Assembly (NCBI GenBank): GCA_033764095.1
Contig: JANRJF010000195.1
Coordinates: 1-11,772 of the forward strand
From: JBDTMT01 sp033764095
GTDB taxonomy: Bacteria > Desulfobacterota > Binatia > HRBIN30 > CADEER01
Reading direction: 5' to 3'
DNA: 11,772 nucleotides
Every line of letters begins with the position of its first letter. Position 1 is the stretch's first letter. The notes beneath the pieces are model-generated. The model had not been told where the DNA came from and searched no databases. It saw only the letters and a program-made list of their open reading frames with translations. Positions 7,698-11,772 of this stretch are shown here, in pieces. The translations under genes and the position numbers were made by a program.

Positions 7698-7950
7698 GCC
7701 TCCCCCACCACCGCTGACGTGTGTGCGGTTCATCGCACAGCCCCGTTCGCGGTGTCAACAGATTGGGGAGTGGAATGTTCGATGACGCTATATGTTGTGG
7801 AAAATGCGTGCTCCGGTGCGCCGGCGACCCGGTGCGACGGTCCTCCGTCGGAGCGGGTTTTCGGCGCAACCACGGCAAGCGACCAGCGGAGCGGTCGTGA
7901 GCCCCGCACCAGGCGCACCGGTCACCAGCGCACCGCTCACGCTGTTCGAC
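7698..7950. other. Intergenic region between the HNH gene and smc
   Basis: No coding sequence is convincing in this stretch. It holds a hairpin-forming inverted repeat, CGACGG (7835-7840) and CCGTCG (7845-7850) around TCCT, with no U-tract on the minus strand. There is also a short imperfect tandem repeat (7907-7922 and 7923-7937, unit CACCAGGCGCACCGGT), just downstream of the HNH stop. An AT-richer patch at about 7783-7808 contrasts with the GC-rich surroundings and, with a TTGACA at 7758-7753, suggests that the smc promoter lies here. Functions are inferred from position only. Confidence 0.4.
7730..7758 (-). promoter_or_regulatory. Candidate promoter for the smc-ftsY-zapA operon
   Basis: A perfect -35-like TTGACA lies on the minus strand at 7758-7753, but the hexamer 17-18 bases on (CGATGA or GATGAA) is a poor -10. 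If used, transcription would begin near 7722. That would exclude the ATG at 7733 and support the smc start at 7697. An alternative -10 (TATAGC, 7792-7787) has no good -35. Weak, sequence-only call. Confidence 0.22.
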
Positions 7951-8571
7951 CTACGGCTGCAGCTCGGTGTTCCAGTACGCCGCGTCGACGGTGGAGAGGA
8001 ACGGCAGCCATTCGCGGTAGCGGCGCAGACTGAAGGTCTCCAGCATGAACGGCGTCCACTCCGGCCGGCGCGGCGGATGCAGCAGCTTCATGCCGGCCTC
8101 GCGCGGGGTGCGGCCGCCCTTGCGGCGGTTGCAGGCGTGGCAGGAGCAGACGATGTTCTCCCAGGTCGACAGCCCGCCCTGCGAACGCGGCACGACGTGG
8201 TCGAGGTTGAGGTCGGTGCGGGCGAAGTGCCGGCCGCAGTACTGGCAGGTGTTGCGGTCGCGCGCGTAGACGTTGAAGCGGTTGAAGCGGACCTGGCGCT
8301 TGGGGATGCGGTCGTAGGTGAGCAACAGGATGACGCGCGGCACGCGGATCAGCCGGCCGACCATGCCGATCGTATCGTCGTGCACGCTGTGCGACAGCGC
8401 CGACCACGAATCGAAGTCGAAGGTCCGGTACTGGTCGTCCACCGCCTCCGCCAGGCCCTGGTACAGAAGGGAGAACGCCCGACGCACCGAGGTGACGTGG
8501 ACCGGAAGGTAGTTCCGGTTCAGCACCAACACCTTGGTGTTCAGCACCACCGCCCCAGCCGCCATTGACAC
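7951..8571 (-). CDS. HNH endonuclease domain protein (McrA-like)
   Basis: The product is 206 residues. The N-terminal half (VLVLNRNYLPVHVTSVRRAFSLLYQGLAEAV, then IRVPRVILLL) is the conserved region that precedes the HNH domain in a widespread COG1403-type family. The HNH domain follows, with CQYC (109-112), LNLDHVVPRSQGG (121-133; D124 and H125), WENIVCSCHACNRRKG (137-152; N139, C144, C147) and RTPREAGM. The two CxxC pairs would bind structural zinc, and the DH/N residues form the beta-beta-alpha metal nuclease site, which looks intact. The biological substrate of this family is not known. No methylase or other restriction gene is nearby, so it is probably not half of a restriction system. 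A GGAGGT upstream fits the GTG at 8571 (5 nt after GGAGG) better than the ATG at 8565. Confidence 0.9.
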   Translation of the reverse strand: MSMAAGAVVLNTKVLVLNRNYLPVHVTSVRRAFSLLYQGLAEAVDDQYRTFDFDSWSALSHSVHDDTIGMVGRLIRVPRVILLLTYDRIPKRQVRFNRFNVYARDRNTCQYCGRHFARTDLNLDHVVPRSQGGLSTWENIVCSCHACNRRKGGRTPREAGMKLLHPPRRPEWTPFMLETFSLRRYREWLPFLSTVDAAYWNTELQP

Positions 8572-8604
8572 GCCGACCTCCCGTGGTTGCCGTACTTCGG
8601 CCGA

Positions 8605-8633
8605 GCGTTACTGAGGCTCCGCGGCGTAGTCAA
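8605..8633 (-). promoter_or_regulatory. Possible promoter of the HNH gene
   Basis: On the minus strand TTGACT (8633-8628) is followed after 17 bases by TAACGC (8610-8605), in the 93-base gap between the hydrolase stop and the HNH start. The -35 is good and the -10 is poor, so the call is weak. The same gap has a GC-rich palindromic stretch just after the hydrolase stop, with no U-tract. Confidence 0.22.
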
Positions 8634-8664
8634 GGCGTTGCGGCGCGGCGCGCCGCCACAGCCG

Positions 8665-9588
8665 TCACCGCAGCCAGCGATCGAAGAAGTCGCCGATGTA
8701 CTTGAGCCGCTCCTTCTGCGTCGGCGTCACTGGCTGACCGCCGACCGGCGTGAAGCCGTGATCGGCGTTGGCGACGAGGTACAGCGTCGCCGGGACCCCG
8801 GCCCCGCGCAGGCGCTGGTAGAGAATCTGCGACTGGCTCGCCGGGATCGTCTGGTCGCGGTCGCCGTGCATGATCAGGAAGGGGGGATCGTCGGCGGAGA
8901 TGTAGGCCACCGGGCTGCCGCGCTTCAGGCCATCCACCGTGGCGAAGGTCTTGAGCAACTGGTCGCGCTGTCGACGCGGCAGCGCGACGGTCATGTCGGC
9001 GTAACCGTACAGACTGACGACCGCGTTGACGCGGCTCGACTGGTTGAGAAAAGCGCCGCTGCCCTCCAGCCCGGCGCGCCGATCGGCGAGGCCGGCCAAC
9101 GCCGCGAGCTGCGCGCCGGCGCTGTGCCCGAGCAGCCCGATGCGGTTGGGATCGATGCCGTACTTGCTCGCCCGCGCGCGGAAGTGGCGGATGGCGCACT
9201 TCACGTCCTCCAGCATGGCGGGGAACTTGAACGCCGGTGCCAGTCGATAGTTGATCGTCGCGGCGACATAGCCGCGGTTGTTGAGGTCGCGGATGTGCAC
9301 GCGCGCGGTGCTGGAGTCCTTGTCGCCGCTGACGAAACCGCCGCCGTGGATGTAGATCACCAGCGGCCGCGGCCCGGAACGCTGCGGGATGTAGACGTCC
9401 ATACTGAGCGCCACGCCGCCGACGGTGCAGTAGGCGACGTTGCGCATGACCTGCGCGACGCTGCCCGGCACCGGCGTGCGGGTCGGCACCGGCGTAGCGG
9501 CTGGCGCCGGCCGGACCACGGTGAACAGCCCGACGATCAGCGCGAGCGCCGCGGCGGCGATCCGCCCCCTCCAGATACCTACGTGCAT
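8665..9588 (-). CDS. Secreted alpha/beta hydrolase (BD-FAE / lipase-esterase type)
   Basis: From the ATG at 9588 the product is 307 residues; a GGAG lies 8 nt upstream, and a longer reading from 9651 is less likely because it would bury the signal peptide. A Sec signal peptide is clear: basic start, hydrophobic IAAAALALIVGLFTVV, then a probable cut after APA (about residue 30), followed by a Thr/Pro linker (TPVPTRTPVP). The alpha/beta hydrolase fold follows, with the oxyanion motif HGGG (81-84), nucleophile elbow GHSAG (S156), acid D245 in HGDRDQTIP and H277 in ADHGF. The HGGG motif and full triad point to a carboxylesterase or lipase-like enzyme in the periplasm or outside the cell. The natural substrate cannot be told. 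It is probably transcribed separately from the HNH gene. Confidence 0.92.
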   Translation of the reverse strand: MHVGIWRGRIAAAALALIVGLFTVVRPAPAATPVPTRTPVPGSVAQVMRNVAYCTVGGVALSMDVYIPQRSGPRPLVIYIHGGGFVSGDKDSSTARVHIRDLNNRGYVAATINYRLAPAFKFPAMLEDVKCAIRHFRARASKYGIDPNRIGLLGHSAGAQLAALAGLADRRAGLEGSGAFLNQSSRVNAVVSLYGYADMTVALPRRQRDQLLKTFATVDGLKRGSPVAYISADDPPFLIMHGDRDQTIPASQSQILYQRLRGAGVPATLYLVANADHGFTPVGGQPVTPTQKERLKYIGDFFDRWLR

Positions 9589-9683
9589 GCTGACGTCTCC
9601 GCTGTGAACGATTGCCGGACGGCCCCGCACTCCCCCGTTGTCAGTTCGCACACCGGCGAATGCAGGGTCAATTAGTTTGTCGC

Positions 9684-9710
9684 CTGCCTGGCAACATTCT
9701 AGACAGGCAG
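9684..9710. repeat. Inverted repeat in the divergent intergenic region
   Basis: A perfect 7-base inverted repeat, CTGCCTG (9684-9690) and CAGGCAG (9704-9710), flanks a 13-base AT-richer spacer containing CTAGA. It lies between the divergent hydrolase (start 9588) and radical SAM (start 9811) genes. Its centre-to-centre spacing of 20 bases, two helical turns, would suit a dimeric regulator. No terminator-like T-run follows. The repeat is seen directly; an operator role is inference. Confidence 0.4.
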
Positions 9711-9761
9711 CGCGCCGCGCGACGGCAGGACGGCGCGCCGCGCCCCCGCCGGGCGGTCAGG

Positions 9762-9790
9762 TTGCTCCTGGTCAGCCTTGCCCCTATCAT
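9762..9790 (+). promoter_or_regulatory. Candidate sigma-70-type promoter of the radical SAM gene
   Basis: TTGCTC (9762-9767), a 17-base spacer and TATCAT (9785-9790; 5 of 6 bases of the -10 consensus) lie just ahead of the ATG at 9811. Transcription would start near 9797, leaving only about 14 bases of leader and no visible Shine-Dalgarno, so the gene may be translated from a near-leaderless mRNA. Spacing and the -10 are good; the -35 is moderate. Confidence 0.45.
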
Positions 9791-9810
9791 CCGGCGTCTT
9801 CGAGCCGGCC

Positions 9811-11772
9811 ATGTCGATCGACGCAGAGAGCTACACACGCCTGCTTGCCCGGGTCGACAAGCCGGGCCGCTACCTCGGCAACGAGCTGGGAACGGTTCGC
9901 AAGGACCCCGCCGCGGTGGCGGTGCGTTTCGCCCTCGCCTTCCCCGAGGTCTACGAGATCGCCCAGTCGCACCCCGGCATGCAGATCCTCTACGACCTGC
10001 TCAACCGGCGTGACGACGTCTACGCGGAGCGGGTCTACGCCCCGTGGTTCGACCTCGAAGCGGTGCTGCGCGAGGCCGGGCACCCGCTGGTGTCGCTGGA
10101 GACCTACACGCCGCTGCGCGACTTCCACCTGGTCGGCTTCAGCCTGCAGTACGAGCTGACCTACACCAACGTCCTGCAGATGCTCGACCTCGGCGGCATC
10201 CCACTGCGCGCCGCCGAGCGCGACGCGTCACATCCGGTCGTCGTCGCCGGCGGCCCCTGCGCCTTCAACCCGGAGCCGCTGGCCGAGTTCCTCGACGCCG
10301 TTCTGCTCGGCGACGGCGAGGAGGCGGTGCACGACCTGTGCGACGTCTACCAGCGCTGGGATGGGCGCGACCGCACCGAGCTGCTCGCCGCGCTGGCGGC
10401 GATCCCCGGTGTCTACGTGCCCGCCTTCTACGCGCCGCGCTACGACGTCGCCGGCACCCTGCTCGCCGTCGAGCCGACCCGCCCCGGGCTGCCGAACGTG
10501 GTCGAGAAGCGCGTGCTGCGCGACCTCGACAGTGTGCCGATCGCCGAGACGCACGTGGTGCCGAACATCCGCGTCGTGCACGGCCGTCCCAGCCTCGAGG
10601 TGATGCGCGGCTGCGTGAAGGGCTGCCGCTTCTGCCAGGCCGGCTACATCTACCGGCCGCTGCGCGAGCGCGACCCGCGCCGCGTCCTGGCCCAGGCCGA
10701 GCGCGCCGTCGCCGCCACCGGCACGGACGAGCTGTCGCTGCTCAGTCTCAGCACCGGCGACTACTCCTGCGTCAACCCGGTGCTCACCGAGCTGATGAAC
10801 AAGTTCTCCGCCGACCGCGTCGCGGTGTCGCTGCCCTCGACGCGCGTCGATGCGCTGGCGCCGTCGCTGCTGGAGCAGATCCGCCGCGTGCGCAAGACCG
10901 GCTTCACCCTGGCACCGGAAGCCGGCTCGCAGCGCATGCGCGACATCATCCAGAAGGAGTACGAGGAAGCCGAGCTGATCGAGGCGGCGCGCCAGATCTT
11001 CGGCCTCGGCTGGCGCGCGCTGAAGCTCTATTTCATGCTCGGCCTGCCGGGGGAGCGCGACGAGGACCTGGTGGCGATCGCCGAGCTGGCGGCGCGCGTC
11101 GCCGCCGCCGGGGGCAAGGGCAAGGTGGAGGTCACCGCCAGCGTCTCGACCTTCGTCCCCAAGCCACACACGCCGCTGCAGTGGGCGGCGCAGGTGGACA
11201 TCGGCGAAACCGAGGCGCGCCAGTCGCTGATCCGCCGCGAGCTCGGCAAGCGGCGCATTCGCTTCAAGTGGCATGACGCCCGCACCTCGTACCTGGAAGG
11301 CATCTTCTCGCGCGGCGACCGCCAGCTTGCCACGCTGCTGCTCGCCGCCTATCGGCGCGGCTGCCGCTTCGACGGCTGGACCGAGTCCTGCCAGTTCGAC
11401 CAGTGGGAAGCGGCACTGCAGGAGACCGGCATCGACGCGCAGCGCTACCTGCGCCGCCGCCACCTGAACGAGACGCTGCCCTGGGACCACCTGAGCTGCG
11501 GGGTGACGAAGGACTACCTGCGGCGCGAGCTGGCCTACGCGGTCGAGGGCAGGTTGACGCCGGACTGCAGCATCGAGCGCTGCACCTATTGCGGCGCCTG
11601 CGACTTCACCGCGGTGAAGAACGTCACCTACCACGTCGCCGGCGCCAAGGGCGGCGAGCACCGCGGCGCGGTGATCGACAACTGGGCGCAGGTGGCGATC
11701 GGCGCCTGTCGGCGCTGCTGCTGGCCGCCTACCGGCTCGGCTGCCGCTTCGACGGCTGGACCGAGCAGTGCC
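9811..11772 (+). CDS. B12-binding-like radical SAM protein, TIGR03960 family (3' end off the window)
   Basis: From the ATG at 9811 the frame is open to the window edge (654 codons). The N-terminal part (about 1-245) has a B12-binding-like fold region with VVVAGGPCAFNPEPLAEF and LLGDGEE. The radical SAM core has the 4Fe-4S motif CVKGCRFC (C268, C272, C275), then LSLLSLSTGDYS, SLPSTRVDAL, TLAPEAGSQRMRDII and KLYFMLGLPGE. A later Cys group (C586, C591, C594, C597 in CSIERCTYCGACDF) follows the core. This order fits the TIGR03960 radical SAM family of unknown function, which is often joined or adjacent to a DUF2344/TIGR03936 partner, possibly lying beyond the edge. The sequence is trustworthy to about residue 627. 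From 11694 on, homology switches frame and repeats residues 502-527, so the last ~26 codons in this frame (GACRRCCWPPTG...) are probably spurious. Confidence 0.93.
   Translation, partial: MSIDAESYTRLLARVDKPGRYLGNELGTVRKDPAAVAVRFALAFPEVYEIAQSHPGMQILYDLLNRRDDVYAERVYAPWFDLEAVLREAGHPLVSLETYTPLRDFHLVGFSLQYELTYTNVLQMLDLGGIPLRAAERDASHPVVVAGGPCAFNPEPLAEFLDAVLLGDGEEAVHDLCDVYQRWDGRDRTELLAALAAIPGVYVPAFYAPRYDVAGTLLAVEPTRPGLPNVVEKRVLRDLDSVPIAETHVVPNIRVVHGRPSLEVMRGCVKGCRFCQAGYIYRPLRERDPRRVLAQAERAVAATGTDELSLLSLSTGDYSCVNPVLTELMNKFSADRVAVSLPSTRVDALAPSLLEQIRRVRKTGFTLAPEAGSQRMRDIIQKEYEEAELIEAARQIFGLGWRALKLYFMLGLPGERDEDLVAIAELAARVAAAGGKGKVEVTASVSTFVPKPHTPLQWAAQVDIGETEARQSLIRRELGKRRIRFKWHDARTSYLEGIFSRGDRQLATLLLAAYRRGCRFDGWTESCQFDQWEAALQETGIDAQRYLRRRHLNETLPWDHLSCGVTKDYLRRELAYAVEGRLTPDCSIERCTYCGACDFTAVKNVTYHVAGAKGGEHRGAVIDNWAQVAIGACRRCCWPPTGSAAASTAGPSSA
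11694..11772 (+). repeat. Diverged second copy of an internal radical SAM gene segment
   Basis: The last 79 bases match 11314-11392 at 65 of 79 positions with no gaps, including 27 identical bases (GGC TGC ... ACC GAG). Read in the matching frame, the copy encodes a version of residues 502-527 that agrees at 21 of 26 positions (ending GCRFDGWTEQC instead of GCRFDGWTESC). The two copies are 380 bases apart, so this frame is not that of the main gene. Several changes are synonymous third-base changes (GAC/GAT, CGC/CGG, CTT/CTG, TAT/TAC), as expected from a homologous gene that diverged under selection rather than a fresh duplication. Either a contig-end chimera with a relative's gene or an old partial duplication. 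Confidence 0.85.

Noticed and set aside
7835..7850. CGACGG-TCCT-CCGTCG hairpin as an intrinsic terminator after the HNH gene
   Set aside because: The stem is only 6 bp, it lies 100 bases past the stop and has no U-tract on the minus strand; kept only as part of the intergenic description.
7907..7937. Tandem repeat of about 16 bases as a CRISPR or iteron array
   Set aside because: Only two imperfect units and no spacers; too little for any array.
4035..8033. A 1332-codon open frame on the plus strand opposite smc
   Set aside because: It is the antisense shadow of smc. High G+C removes stops on the opposite strand, the translation is low-complexity (Ala, Arg, Leu, Asp, His), and smc on the minus strand has complete family motifs.
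8640..8664. GC-rich palindromic stretch after the hydrolase stop as a terminator
   Set aside because: In a genome this GC-rich such palindromes are expected by chance, and no T-run follows on the minus strand.
10228..11661. A 477-codon minus-strand frame opposite the radical SAM gene
   Set aside because: The plus strand carries the complete CxxxCxxC radical SAM protein; the minus frame is a GC-driven shadow.

Overview
This GC-rich window (about 70 % G+C by eye) looks like ordinary chromosome from a deltaproteobacterial-grade organism (Desulfobacterota, Myxococcota, Binatota or a relative). That assignment is inferred from gene order and protein character, and the exact phylum cannot be fixed by eye. 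No phage, transposon, CRISPR, tRNA or rRNA gene was seen. Both ends cut through genes, so this may be a whole short contig.

Layout: seven protein genes and a probable structured RNA lie in one direction on the minus strand, from about 8571 down to 1. In transcription order they are an HNH endonuclease-like protein (8571-7951), smc (7697-4125), ftsY (4125-3022), a small ZapB-like coiled-coil gene (3032-2736), zapA (2733-2407), a probable 6S RNA (about 2367-2187), the 5-formyltetrahydrofolate cyclo-ligase gene (2149-1448) and rny (1539 to the left edge, lacking only its last few codons). smc, ftsY, the ZapB-like gene and zapA touch or overlap, so they are probably one operon. Upstream on the same strand is a secreted alpha/beta hydrolase (9588-8665). 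After a divergent intergenic region of 222 bases, a radical SAM protein of the TIGR03960 type runs rightward from 9811 to the right edge.

Functional picture: the cluster joins chromosome organisation (SMC), membrane targeting by the SRP receptor (FtsY), Z-ring assembly (ZapA and a ZapB-like partner), global control of RNA polymerase (6S RNA), folate one-carbon metabolism (5-FTHF cyclo-ligase) and mRNA turnover (RNase Y). The zapA / 6S / cyclo-ligase order is a well-known arrangement in proteobacteria.

The points most worth a second look are these. The unannotated gap 2150-2406 folds as a rod of about 181 nt at the classical 6S position. The last 79 bases of the window are a diverged, frame-shifted copy of an internal piece of the radical SAM gene, which suggests a chimeric contig end or a partial duplication. 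The cyclo-ligase frame overlaps rny by 92 nt and has no Shine-Dalgarno, only a hairpin abutting its ATG. I did not find a convincing new multi-gene system here.
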